Source: Halomonas sp. QHL1 (GTDB lineage Bacteria > Pseudomonadota > Gammaproteobacteria > Pseudomonadales > Halomonadaceae). From it: DNA of 64,000 nt. Every line of letters starts with the position of its first letter. The first letter of the stretch is position 1. The notes under the pieces are model-generated. The model was not told the DNA's origin, did no database searches, and was given only the letters and a program-made list of their open reading frames with translations. Made by a program: the position numbers and the translations under genes. Location of the stretch: the NCBI RefSeq assembly GCF_001882345.1, contig NZ_MINL01000001.1, positions 3,233,852-3,297,851 of the forward strand. The letters run 5' to 3'. This document shows, in pieces, positions 8,465-16,510 of the stretch.

Positions 8465-9631
8465 ATGGCCTACGATTTTGCCACGCCTGTGGAGCGACGC
8501 CACCCAGAAGGTGGCTGGGCATCGCAAAAATGGCACCGCTACGGCGACGACATATTGCCTCTTTGGGTCGCCGATATGGATTTTCGCTCCCCGCCTGCGG
8601 TCATTGATGCGCTGCAGGCGCGCGTGGCCCACGGTGTATATGGCTATGGCGAAGTGCCCACTACGTTAACAGAAACCCTATGCCAGTGGAGCGTCCATCA
8701 CTACGACTGGCCGATTCAGCCGGAGTGGCAGCAGTGGCTGCCGGGCGTAGTGCCAGCTTTGCATCTAGCTGCGTTAGCGCTGACCGAGCCAGGCGACGGT
8801 GTATTGACGGTAGCGCCGATCTACCCGCCATTTTTAGAGGTTGCAAAGCGCACCGGCCGACTACCCCAGCAGGCGATGCTGGCAGCGCCTTCAGCACCCA
8901 ATGAGCCTTGGCAACTCGATATTGCCGCCTTGGAGGCCGCTATTACGCCACGTACGCGCTTGCTGCTGTGGTGCCAGCCCCACAACCCTACGGGGCGAGT
9001 GTGGCGCCATGAAGAGCTCGCGGCGCTGGCTGAGTTAGTGGAGCGTCACGACCTGTGGGTGGTCTCCGATGAGCTGCACTGTGACCTGTTATTAGACGAA
9101 GGCGCCCAGCACCGCCCGTTAGCCGCGGCATTTCCTCAATTAGCGAAGCGCACCGTTACGCTGTGGGCACCGTCGAAAACCTTTAACCTGGCGGGCTTAA
9201 CCAGCGCCTGCGCGGTGATTCCCGACCCCGCACTGCGTGAGCGCTTTGCGGCGGCTACCAAAGGGTTACTGCCCGATGGCAACGTGCTCGGCTTGGTCGC
9301 GGCGGAAGCAGCGTATCGACATGGCGAGCCGTGGCGGCAGGAGTTGTTAAGCATATTGCGTGAGCATCGCTCGACGCTGCAAGCGCGCGTGGCGACTTGG
9401 CCGGGCGTTCACTTAAGCGCGCCGGAGTCGACCTATCTAGCCTGGCTGGATATGCGCGAGGCAGGGTTAGGTGATGCGCCCTGCAAGACGCTGCTGAAAA
9501 AGGCGGGGGTAGCGCTATCGGACGGAGCTGCCTTTGGCTGCCCCGGCTTTGTACGGCTTAACTTTGGTACCACCGCTTCACAACTGGAAGCGGGGCTGTC
9601 TCGTATGGATTCCCTGCTGAAGCGGGATTGA
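8465..9631 (+). CDS. PatB/MalY-type PLP-dependent C-S lyase or aminotransferase
   Basis: This 388-residue fold-type I PLP enzyme begins with the MalY/PatB hallmark FATPVERR and LPLWVADMDFRSPPAV. VWVVSDELHCDLL holds the cofactor-contacting Asp, and LWAPSKTFNLAGL holds the Schiff-base Lys. Family members cleave cystathionine or cysteine C-S bonds (PatB) and, in E. coli, repress maltose genes (MalY). The start at 8465 fits the family N-terminus better than the ATG at 8453. It is divergent from and adjacent to the hypothetical gene at 7996. Confidence 0.9.
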   Translation: MAYDFATPVERRHPEGGWASQKWHRYGDDILPLWVADMDFRSPPAVIDALQARVAHGVYGYGEVPTTLTETLCQWSVHHYDWPIQPEWQQWLPGVVPALHLAALALTEPGDGVLTVAPIYPPFLEVAKRTGRLPQQAMLAAPSAPNEPWQLDIAALEAAITPRTRLLLWCQPHNPTGRVWRHEELAALAELVERHDLWVVSDELHCDLLLDEGAQHRPLAAAFPQLAKRTVTLWAPSKTFNLAGLTSACAVIPDPALRERFAAATKGLLPDGNVLGLVAAEAAYRHGEPWRQELLSILREHRSTLQARVATWPGVHLSAPESTYLAWLDMREAGLGDAPCKTLLKKAGVALSDGAAFGCPGFVRLNFGTTASQLEAGLSRMDSLLKRD

Positions 9632-9647
9632 AAGCCTTCAGAAGACT

Positions 9648-10592
9648 CTAGTACAGCATCGCAAAGAGTTTACGGCGGTAAGCAACGGTCAGCGGGTGGT
9701 CGGCGCCCAGGGCGTCGAACACCTGCAGCAGCGTTTTACGCGCTGCGTCATCGTTATAGGCGCGATCCTGCTTCATCAGCGCCAGCAGCGCTTCTAGCCC
9801 TTCATCGTAATGACCGTCAGCCACTTGGCGCAGGGCGCGCTGGTACTGCGCTTCGCTATCGGTGCGATCGCCCAGTGCCGCAATCTCCTCGGCTGAGAGT
9901 GCCTGCTCGCTAAACTCAATGCTGGCGCGTACGCCACGAGCGGGAGCCGCATCGCGCTCTTCGGGGGGCAGGTTATCGAGTACTTCACGGGCTTCGCTGC
10001 CGCGCCCTTCAGCCACCAATACCCTAGCGAAGGCTATTTGGTAAGCGTAGTGTTCGGGGTACTGGCCCATCAGGGTTTGATATATCTCGCGGGCAGCGGC
10101 GGTGTCACCGGCTTTAAGCGCTTCTTCCGCCTGCTCTTCAGGTGTGGGTGGCGCTTCGCCGGGGGCTGGGAAGTAGCGATTGAGCCACTCGCGCACCTCT
10201 TTCTCCGGCAGCGCACCCTGGAATCCATCTACCAAGCCGCCCTGGCTAATCAGCTTCACATCGGGCACTGAACGCACGCCCAGTTGGCCGCCGATTTCGG
10301 GGTTTGCTTCAATATCGAGCTTGCCGAGCAGGAAAGCGCCCGCGTACTCAACCACCAGCTTATCCAGCACCGCGAGGAGAGTGCTGCTGCCTGCGTTGGA
10401 AGGCGAGTAGCAGCCCAATAGCACCGGCACCTGCATGGACGCTTCCAGCACCTGCTGAATATTGCCAGCATTGAGCTCGATAATGACATCTTCAGGGCGC
10501 ACCGCCGCCTGTTCAGCGTTAGGCGCGGTAGCGTCAGCACTTCCGGTATCCGCCGTAAGCGGCTTACCTGAGCGGGGATCAATAATCTGCAT
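9648..10592 (-). CDS. ybbN: Thioredoxin/TPR co-chaperone, YbbN (CnoX)-like
   Basis: This protein of about 314 residues has a thioredoxin-like N-terminal domain (DVIIELNAGNIQQVLEASMQ, then VPVLLGCYSPSNAGS and LGKLDIEANPEIGGQLGVRS). TPR-like helices follow (EEALKAGDTAAAREIYQTLM and LEALLALMKQDRAYNDD). E. coli YbbN/CnoX has this plan and acts as a holdase that passes clients to GroEL and DnaK. The redox motif WCxxC is replaced by CYSPSNA, so the protein cannot act as a dithiol oxidoreductase. The start is uncertain: 10592 and 10607 are both possible. Confidence 0.9.
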   Translation of the reverse strand: MQIIDPRSGKPLTADTGSADATAPNAEQAAVRPEDVIIELNAGNIQQVLEASMQVPVLLGCYSPSNAGSSTLLAVLDKLVVEYAGAFLLGKLDIEANPEIGGQLGVRSVPDVKLISQGGLVDGFQGALPEKEVREWLNRYFPAPGEAPPTPEEQAEEALKAGDTAAAREIYQTLMGQYPEHYAYQIAFARVLVAEGRGSEAREVLDNLPPEERDAAPARGVRASIEFSEQALSAEEIAALGDRTDSEAQYQRALRQVADGHYDEGLEALLALMKQDRAYNDDAARKTLLQVFDALGADHPLTVAYRRKLFAMLY

Positions 10593-10726
10593 GGGTAGAC
10601 TCGGCATCAAAAAATGAACAATAGTTCCCCATGATATGCAGGCATGTGCCGGTGGATTCAAGGAAAAGGAGGGAAATAAAACTCACTGCTAGTGGGTTTC
10701 AAGCTACGTGAACCTGGTAAAGCAGC

Positions 10727-10752
10727 AACAGGGCGCGGTTAGGCGCCCTGTT
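10727..10752 (-). terminator. Hairpin downstream of the SDR gene
   Basis: A perfect 10-bp stem AACAGGGCGC / GCGCCCTGTT (10727-10736, 10743-10752) lies 35 bp past the SDR stop on the minus strand. The downstream U-run is weak. Confidence 0.45.
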
Positions 10753-10787
10753 GGAGCTACTGTTTCTGGCATCGTTTCTGAAATTGC

Positions 10788-11846
10788 TTAAGGAATGATG
10801 CGCTCCGCGCGTAGGCGGGCGAACAGATCGAAAAACGCTGCGCGTGTTTCGCGGAAGTGATCAAAGCCGAAGTCACGGGACTTGGTGACGTCGTTGACGC
10901 ACTCAAGCTCGCGCCCCAGGTCGGCATCGGTGTGCCACCAGGAGGCTAGCTTGCTGACATCGGCTTCCACTAGCTCGTTCTGTTCGGCAATCTCGGCCCA
11001 GGTAGGCGCAATGTTGGCCATTTGCGTTTCTAGCGGCTGCGGCGTTTCCGGGCAGTCCGCTACTTCGAGCTCGAAGAATTCGCCAATTTCATGCCATAGT
11101 CGACGCCAGCGGAACACGTCGCCATTGACCGTGTTAAAGGCTTCATTGTGAGCACCTGGCGTTGTGGCTGCCCACTCCATCTGCCGCGCCAACACGAGAG
11201 AATCAGTTAGATCGGTCAAGGCGTTCCACTGCACCTGCGAGCCAGGGAACGTGAACGGCTTGCCCGTTGCTTTGCAGATAGAGGCGTAAACCGCCAACGT
11301 TACGCCCATGTTCATGGCGTTACCGCGGGCATAGCCGATGACCGTGTGCGGACGATGCACGTTCCAGCTGAAGTCGTCCCGCTCCGCCGTCGCGAACATG
11401 ATGTCTTCGAGGGTGTAGTAAAAGTTCTCGCCAGGTACGCGGGGCGCTGATTCACGAAACGGCGTCTCGGTCTTGCCGCTACCGTAGTTTTCGAAGGCAC
11501 CCAGGTACTGCTTGGTGCCGGTCACCAACGAGACATGCGCCAAGCTTGCGCTCTGCAGGGCGTCGAGGAGGTTGTGCATCATCGCGCCGTTGGCCTCGAC
11601 GTTAGCCTTTTCATTTTCGCGCCGCACCCAAGTGCAATAAAACACGTGGGTGATGGGTAGCCCTGCCAATGCTTCAGCGGTGGCCTCGCGATCTAACAGA
11701 TCGGCAGCGACGGGAATAACCCCTGCTTGATCAGAGGGGCGACGAGATAATCCATAGACACTCCACCCGCTAGCGGTGAGATAGCTTGCTAAGTTGCCGC
11801 CGGTAATACCGGTAGCGCCGACGACTAATGCGGTGCCTTTGCGCAT
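10788..11846 (-). CDS. SDR-family oxidoreductase, PRISE-like
   Basis: This 352-residue extended/atypical short-chain dehydrogenase has a Rossmann GATGITGGNLASYL motif near residue 10, SRRP for NADP phosphate binding, and ENFYYTLEDIMF in the catalytic region. It resembles plant progesterone 5-beta-reductase/iridoid synthase (PRISE) homologues, which reduce activated C=C bonds with NADPH. The bacterial substrate is unknown. It is divergent from a LysR regulator across a 141-bp gap, a common arrangement for a regulator and its target. Confidence 0.85.
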   Translation of the reverse strand: MRKGTALVVGATGITGGNLASYLTASGWSVYGLSRRPSDQAGVIPVAADLLDREATAEALAGLPITHVFYCTWVRRENEKANVEANGAMMHNLLDALQSASLAHVSLVTGTKQYLGAFENYGSGKTETPFRESAPRVPGENFYYTLEDIMFATAERDDFSWNVHRPHTVIGYARGNAMNMGVTLAVYASICKATGKPFTFPGSQVQWNALTDLTDSLVLARQMEWAATTPGAHNEAFNTVNGDVFRWRRLWHEIGEFFELEVADCPETPQPLETQMANIAPTWAEIAEQNELVEADVSKLASWWHTDADLGRELECVNDVTKSRDFGFDHFRETRAAFFDLFARLRAERIIP

Positions 11847-11987
11847 GAATAACTCCTTTTTGCAGACAAGATTTTCGGAACGGGCAGTGGAAATGTGCTT
11901 TGTGCCCGATGAAAAGCAGTCTGGTCGCCAAAGATCATTGCTACAATTGGAAAAATCGCAAATCTTTATTGCGCTAGGAGCAACGTG

Positions 11988-12923
11988 ATGGATCTCAATG
12001 CGCTACGCATCTTTGAACGCGTCGCCGCGACAGGAAGTTTTACCTCCACCGCACGCCATTTTCATCGCGCCGTGTCCTCTGTCTCGCGTCAGATTGCCTC
12101 TTTAGAAGAGTCGTTGGGCCAGCAGCTGTTCTATCGCCACACCCGCGCCGTGACGTTGACCGAAGCGGGCTGGCGCTACTATCAGGAAGTTCGCGAGATA
12201 CTTGAACGGCTAGACCTGGCGACAGAAGCGCTAACGGCCCCCAATACAGCGCCTAGCGGCGTGCTGCGCCTCAACGCCCCCGTGGCTTTCGGCCAGCGCC
12301 AAATCGTGCCGATTCTGCATCACTTCCAGCGCCGCTACCCGGCGATCAAAGCCGAACTGAAGCTGACCGATCAACTGACCGACCCGGTGCGCGAGGGTAT
12401 TGATATCACCTTTCGTGTTGGCGAGCTGGCCGATTCCACGCTGGTCGCGCGCCGCCTAGCGTCAATGAACTACGTGGTGGCCGCCGCCCCTGCTTATTTG
12501 CAGCGTTGCGGTAGGCCCAACACCCCGGATGATTTGGAGCGCCACGATTGCCTGCTCTACCAGGGCGAAATGGGCCGTCAGCGCTGGTACTTCCACCATG
12601 CTGAGCAGCCGCAAGCCTTTGCTTACAAAGTCGACGGCAGCCTGTATAGCAACGATGCCGAGAGTCTGGTGCGTGCCGCGCTATTGGGACAGGGACTGGT
12701 GATGTTTCCCACCTGGCTGATCGCTGATGAGCTGGCCTCGGGCACACTGCTGCCCCTGCTCGAAGCATGGCGTTGTGAAGTCGTGCCAGGCAGGCGCGAT
12801 ATCCACGTGCTCTACGCCCAGCGCCGTCTGCACACCCGCAAGGTAAGCGCTTTTCTGGATCACCTCTTTGAAATGGTTGGGCCTACACCAGATTGGGATC
12901 GCTGGCGGGAGCAGCTGGATTAA
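11988..12923 (+). CDS. LysR-family transcriptional regulator
   Basis: This 311-residue protein has the LysR winged HTH at the N-terminus (MDLNALRIFERVAATGSFTS, then SRQIASLEESLGQQLFYR) and a periplasmic-binding-like effector domain (GVLRLNAPVAFGQRQIVPIL and GLVMFPTWLIADEL). The ATG at 11988 is chosen because AGGAG ends 7 nt upstream; a GTG at 11985 is the alternative. By position it probably controls the divergent PRISE-like reductase and itself. The inducer is unknown. Confidence 0.92.
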   Translation: MDLNALRIFERVAATGSFTSTARHFHRAVSSVSRQIASLEESLGQQLFYRHTRAVTLTEAGWRYYQEVREILERLDLATEALTAPNTAPSGVLRLNAPVAFGQRQIVPILHHFQRRYPAIKAELKLTDQLTDPVREGIDITFRVGELADSTLVARRLASMNYVVAAAPAYLQRCGRPNTPDDLERHDCLLYQGEMGRQRWYFHHAEQPQAFAYKVDGSLYSNDAESLVRAALLGQGLVMFPTWLIADELASGTLLPLLEAWRCEVVPGRRDIHVLYAQRRLHTRKVSAFLDHLFEMVGPTPDWDRWREQLD

Positions 12924-12934
12924 AGCCGATGACC

Positions 12935-13135
12935 TTCTGGGATGGTAAGGCGGTGAACCCGACAGCCGCTGCTGTGGTGCCATCCACTTTCGCCAGGATC
13001 ACCAGAGCATAGATCGCTCTACCAACGTACCGACGGCAGAGCGGTTGCTGGCACCAAAGATGAAATCACCCTCCCAATTGTCAGGTATAAGGCGGTCTTC
13101 GATCTCTGGAGACTGCAGATGGATGCTGACCAAGT
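12935..13135 (-). pseudogene. IS30-family transposase remnant
   Basis: On the minus strand the segment reads LVSIHLQSPEIEDRLIPDN, then WEGDFIFGASNRSAVGTLVE, matching the conserved IS30 block (SIH-RP-EVEDR-PGHWEGDL and SAVGTLVER). The frame is then broken near 13020, and the next part (VILAKVDGTTAAAVGFTA) lies in another frame. Both ends are missing and no terminal repeats were seen, so this is a decayed fragment. The rest of the gap up to 13492 shows no gene. Confidence 0.75.
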
Positions 13136-13492
13136 CTGGAATCTGTTTGAGAGGTTAGGTGCTGCATTTGGTTATTGAGACTACCAGTGATCGTTATGTT
13201 TATAACGGGCCTGCGTGATGTCCTCATCCAGTAACGCCAGTAAAACATTACCGGATTAACTTACCAGACGCTTTTGAAGCGACCTCCAGTGTTGCATTTG
13301 CGACGGAGCGCCAAGTTTGCGCAATAGTTTTGTCGCTATCCGCCCTATTCGTGCCAATATACGACCAAAGAGCAATACAACCCCTGCACTAGTGAGTATT
13401 CACGCCAGTAAAGGGAAACTAAAAGACGCCAGCGACACCTACATACTAATAAGAAAAAAAGTGATGATTAAAAGGTGACGGAGGGTAAAACC
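13136..13492. other. Non-coding region upstream of the AraC-type regulator
   Basis: This stretch of about 357 bp has no credible gene. It must contain the promoter of the regulator at 13493. The last part is A-rich (AAGAAAAAAAGTGATGATTA) just before the Shine-Dalgarno. Nothing else is recognised. Confidence 0.5.
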
Positions 13493-14635
13493 ATGACATC
13501 AAATCAAGCAAAAGACCCGGCAGCAAATACCAACCGTGCGGGCGAACCGCAAACCCTTGGCTTTCTACTGTTAGATAATTTCACACTGATTTCTCTGGCA
13601 TCGGCAATAGACCCTTTGCGGATGGCTAATCAGTTGGCCGGCCGCGAGCTGTATCGCTGGTATACCCTGACACAGGATGGCCTTCCCGTTCGCGCCAGTG
13701 ATGGATTGCAGGTGACACCTGATGCCTCTATGCAGACCCCGCTATCGCTTGAGTGGGTGGTCGTTTGTGGTGGGGTAGGCCCGCAGCACAGCGTTACCCG
13801 TGAACACATTCGTTGGCTTCAGTCGCAGTCACGCCAGCTAAAACGATTAGGCTCGGTATGTACGGGCAGTTGGGCACTAGGGCAGGCGGGATTGCTGGAT
13901 CACTATGAAACCAGTGTGCACTGGGAGTGTCTGGCATCCATGCAGGAAGCTTTCCCCAGCGTTATTCTGACGCCGCACCTTTTCTCTATTGATCGTGATC
14001 GATTCACCGCCTCTGGCGGCACTGCGCCGCTCGATATGATGCTTAATCTGATTGCGCATGACCATGGTCGAGAGCTTTCGGCAGGCATCTCTGAGATGTT
14101 TATCTACGAACGTGTACGTAACGAGCAGGATCAGCAGCGAGTTCCTCTTAAGCACGTGTTGGGTACTACCCAGCCCAAGCTATTGGAAATTGTCGCCTTG
14201 ATGGAATCCAACCTTGAAGAACCGATTGAGCTTGATGAACTGGCAAGCTATGTGGATGTTTCACGACGCCAGTTAGAGCGATTGTTCCAGCGCTATCTGC
14301 TCTGCTCGCCGTCTCGTTACTACCTCAAGCTACGCTTAGTACGTGCTCGTCAATTGCTCAAACAAACGCCGCTGTCGATCATCGAAATCGCTTCCGTATG
14401 CGGCTTTGTCTCTACGCCCCATTTTTCTAAGTGCTACCGTGAATACTTTGGTGTGCCACCGAGAAGTGAGCGCCTGGGTGGCTTGGATCGTCAGGGAGGT
14501 AACAGTAAGTCACCACTGTTAACCAAGCGTTGGGGGGGCGAGCCTTACAAAAGCGAGCCTCTTTCAAGCGCCCAACAGGCGCTAGCCTGTGCTCAGGGTG
14601 AACCTACTTTTGCCAGCGTACAGCTATTGAACTGA
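13493..14635 (+). CDS. gbdR: GlxA-family AraC-type regulator, probable GbdR
   Basis: This 380-residue regulator has an N-terminal DJ-1/PfpI-like (class I amidotransferase-like) domain (LGFLLLDNFTLISLASAIDP, CTGSWALGQAGLLD) and a C-terminal AraC double HTH (IELDELASYVDVSRRQLERL, IIEIASVCGFVSTPHFSKCY). In Pseudomonas aeruginosa GbdR has this architecture and activates gbcAB, dgc and sox genes in response to glycine betaine or dimethylglycine. The adjacent dipeptidase/DUF5943/dgcAB order is the same as there, which supports the name. ATG 13493 has GGAGGG 7 nt upstream. It is probably the master activator of the 14.9-51.6 kb region. Confidence 0.85.
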   Translation: MTSNQAKDPAANTNRAGEPQTLGFLLLDNFTLISLASAIDPLRMANQLAGRELYRWYTLTQDGLPVRASDGLQVTPDASMQTPLSLEWVVVCGGVGPQHSVTREHIRWLQSQSRQLKRLGSVCTGSWALGQAGLLDHYETSVHWECLASMQEAFPSVILTPHLFSIDRDRFTASGGTAPLDMMLNLIAHDHGRELSAGISEMFIYERVRNEQDQQRVPLKHVLGTTQPKLLEIVALMESNLEEPIELDELASYVDVSRRQLERLFQRYLLCSPSRYYLKLRLVRARQLLKQTPLSIIEIASVCGFVSTPHFSKCYREYFGVPPRSERLGGLDRQGGNSKSPLLTKRWGGEPYKSEPLSSAQQALACAQGEPTFASVQLLN

Positions 14636-14661
14636 AACCCCGCTGCGTCACCAAGATTTGA

Positions 14662-14695
14662 AACGTGCTGCCACTCTTCGGCAGCACGTTTTTTT
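14662..14695 (+). terminator. Intrinsic terminator after the gbdR-like gene
   Basis: The stem AACGTGCTGCC pairs with GGCAGCACGTT (14662-14672, 14680-14690) and is followed by a T-run to 14695. It lies 27 bp after the stop. Confidence 0.9.
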
Positions 14696-14772
14696 AAGTG
14701 GTCGTGACTCTTTACGCTTATGCACATTTCTGTAAAAACTCCGCTATAAAAGTTAGATGGTGCGCGGGTAGT

Positions 14773-14788
14773 TGTCGTGTTCACGACA
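14773..14788. promoter_or_regulatory. Candidate GbdR-type operator (dyad) upstream of the dipeptidase-dgc operon
   Basis: TGTCGTGTTCACGACA is a perfect 7-bp interrupted palindrome about 98 bp before the dipeptidase start. Similar TGTC-N7/8-GAC elements occur before fdhA (25446) and between gbcA and gbcB (40776). The assignment to a regulator is an inference. Confidence 0.4.
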
Positions 14789-14885
14789 CAATGACGCTTT
14801 TGGAATTTCCACCGTCGTTTCCAAGAGCAGCTAAACCCAACGTCAGCGCTATGCTCGCTACATTAATCAATGTTGGAGCTTAGCT

Positions 14886-15863
14886 ATGACCCCCTCTGAA
14901 CTGCACAATGACGCTATCGTCATTGATGGCCTGATCATCGCCAAATGGAATCGTGAGCTGCTTGAGGACATGCGTCGCGGCGGTCTTACCGCTGCCAACT
15001 GCACAGTCTCAGTGTGGGAAGGGTTCCAGGCCACGGTCGATAATATCGTCAAGTCCAACCGGTTGATGGCGGAGTGTAGTGACCTGGTGCGCCCTGTTCG
15101 CACCACCGCTGACATCACTCGCGCGAAAGAAGAGGGCAAAACCGGCATCATCTTCGGCTTCCAGAATGCCCATGCCTTTGAAGACCAAATTGGCTACGTT
15201 GAGATATTCAAGCAGCTGGGCGTGGGTATCGTACAGATGTGCTACAACACCCAGAATCTGGTGGGTACCGGCTGCTACGAGCGTGACGGCGGCCTGTCTG
15301 GCTTCGGCCGCGAAATCGTTGCCGAGATGAACCGGGTCGGCATCATGTGTGACCTTTCTCACGTCGGTGCCAAGACCTCCGAAGAGGTCATTCTTGAGTC
15401 TAAAAAGCCAGTCTGCTACTCACACTGCCTGCCCTCCGGCCTCAAAGAGCACCCGCGCAATAAATCTGATCAAGAGCTGAAGTTCATTGCCGACCACGGC
15501 GGTTTTGTTGGTGTCACCATGTTTGCGCCGTTCCTCAAAAAGGGCATCGACTCAACCATCGAAGACTACTGCGAGGCGATCGAATACGTCATGAATATCG
15601 TCGGAGAGGACGCTATCGGCATTGGTACCGATTTCACCCAAGGGCATGGTCAAGAGTTTTTCGAGTGGTTGACCCACGACAAAGGCTACGCCCGTCGCCT
15701 CACTGACTTTGGCAAGATCATCAATCCCAAAGGAATACGCACCATTGGCGAGTTCCCCAATCTCACCGAGGCACTTCTCAAGCGCGGTTTAAGTGAGGTC
15801 CAGGTGCGCAAGATCATGGGAGAGAACTGGGTGCGCGTGCTAAAGGACGTGTGGGGCGCCTAA
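14886..15863 (+). CDS. Membrane dipeptidase (renal dipeptidase, M19 family)
   Basis: This 325-residue zinc peptidase-like protein begins with IVIDGLIIAKWN, a variant of the usual HxD metal site in which HxD is replaced (DGL-I). FGFQNAHAFEDQ, MCDLSHVGAKTSEEV, CYSHC and GIGTDFTQGH follow. Family M19 hydrolyses dipeptides. The homologue in P. aeruginosa (PA5396) lies in front of dgcA and is induced with betaine catabolism, but its role there is unclear. It is the first gene of the dgc operon. The loss of the canonical N-terminal His-x-Asp suggests altered metal binding. Confidence 0.85.
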   Translation: MTPSELHNDAIVIDGLIIAKWNRELLEDMRRGGLTAANCTVSVWEGFQATVDNIVKSNRLMAECSDLVRPVRTTADITRAKEEGKTGIIFGFQNAHAFEDQIGYVEIFKQLGVGIVQMCYNTQNLVGTGCYERDGGLSGFGREIVAEMNRVGIMCDLSHVGAKTSEEVILESKKPVCYSHCLPSGLKEHPRNKSDQELKFIADHGGFVGVTMFAPFLKKGIDSTIEDYCEAIEYVMNIVGEDAIGIGTDFTQGHGQEFFEWLTHDKGYARRLTDFGKIINPKGIRTIGEFPNLTEALLKRGLSEVQVRKIMGENWVRVLKDVWGA

Positions 15864-15941
15864 GCGCCTGTTCCATAAGATTGATAGGGCGGGATACCCC
15901 CCGCTCCTTAGCCAAGAATAATGATGTAGAGGATAACAACC

Positions 15942-16487
15942 GTGACCAAACTGGCCCCCGCACTGCCCATCGACGTGGATAGCGAAACAGGCGTCTGGAC
16001 GACTGATGCTCTGCCTATGCTCTATGTGCCGCGGCACTTCTTTATCAATAACCACGTAGCCGTAGAAGAGGCGCTAGGTGCGGAGAAGTATGCCGAAATT
16101 CTTTATCACGCAGGTTACAAGAGTGCCTGGCACTGGTGTGAGAAAGAGGCCGAACTACACGGCATTAGCGGAGAGGCGGTATTTGAACACTACATGACGC
16201 GCCTTTCCCAGCGCGGTTGGGGGCTATTCATTACTGAGCAGATCGATCTCGACTCGGGTACTGCTCAAGTACGTCTTGAACACAGCGCTTTTGTTTACCA
16301 GCTTGGCAAGACCGGGAACAAGGAAGAGTACATGTTCAACGGTTGGTTCGCCGGTGCCATGGATCAAATCCTCGCTGCCCGCGGAAGCTCACTGCGTACC
16401 GTTGCTGAGCAGACGCAGAGTGCAGCCGAACCTGGCTGTGATGTAGGCATCTTCGTCGTCCAGCCGCTGACCGACGCTGCCCGCTAA
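15942..16487 (+). CDS. DUF5943-like protein (V4R-like), betaine-locus partner
   Basis: This 181-residue protein starts with GTG, with AGAGGA about 9 nt upstream. It resembles the conserved protein between the dipeptidase and dgcA in Pseudomonas (PA5397, DUF5943). It has VEEALGAEKYAEILYHAGYK and, near the C-terminus, GCDVGIFVVQPL, which recall the V4R small-molecule-binding fold. Its function is unknown. Constant linkage to dgcA suggests an accessory role in dimethylglycine demethylation or ligand sensing. It ends 23 bp before dgcA. Confidence 0.75.
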   Translation: MTKLAPALPIDVDSETGVWTTDALPMLYVPRHFFINNHVAVEEALGAEKYAEILYHAGYKSAWHWCEKEAELHGISGEAVFEHYMTRLSQRGWGLFITEQIDLDSGTAQVRLEHSAFVYQLGKTGNKEEYMFNGWFAGAMDQILAARGSSLRTVAEQTQSAAEPGCDVGIFVVQPLTDAAR

Positions 16488-16510
16488 CTGGGGTACGAGG
16501 AGAGATAACC

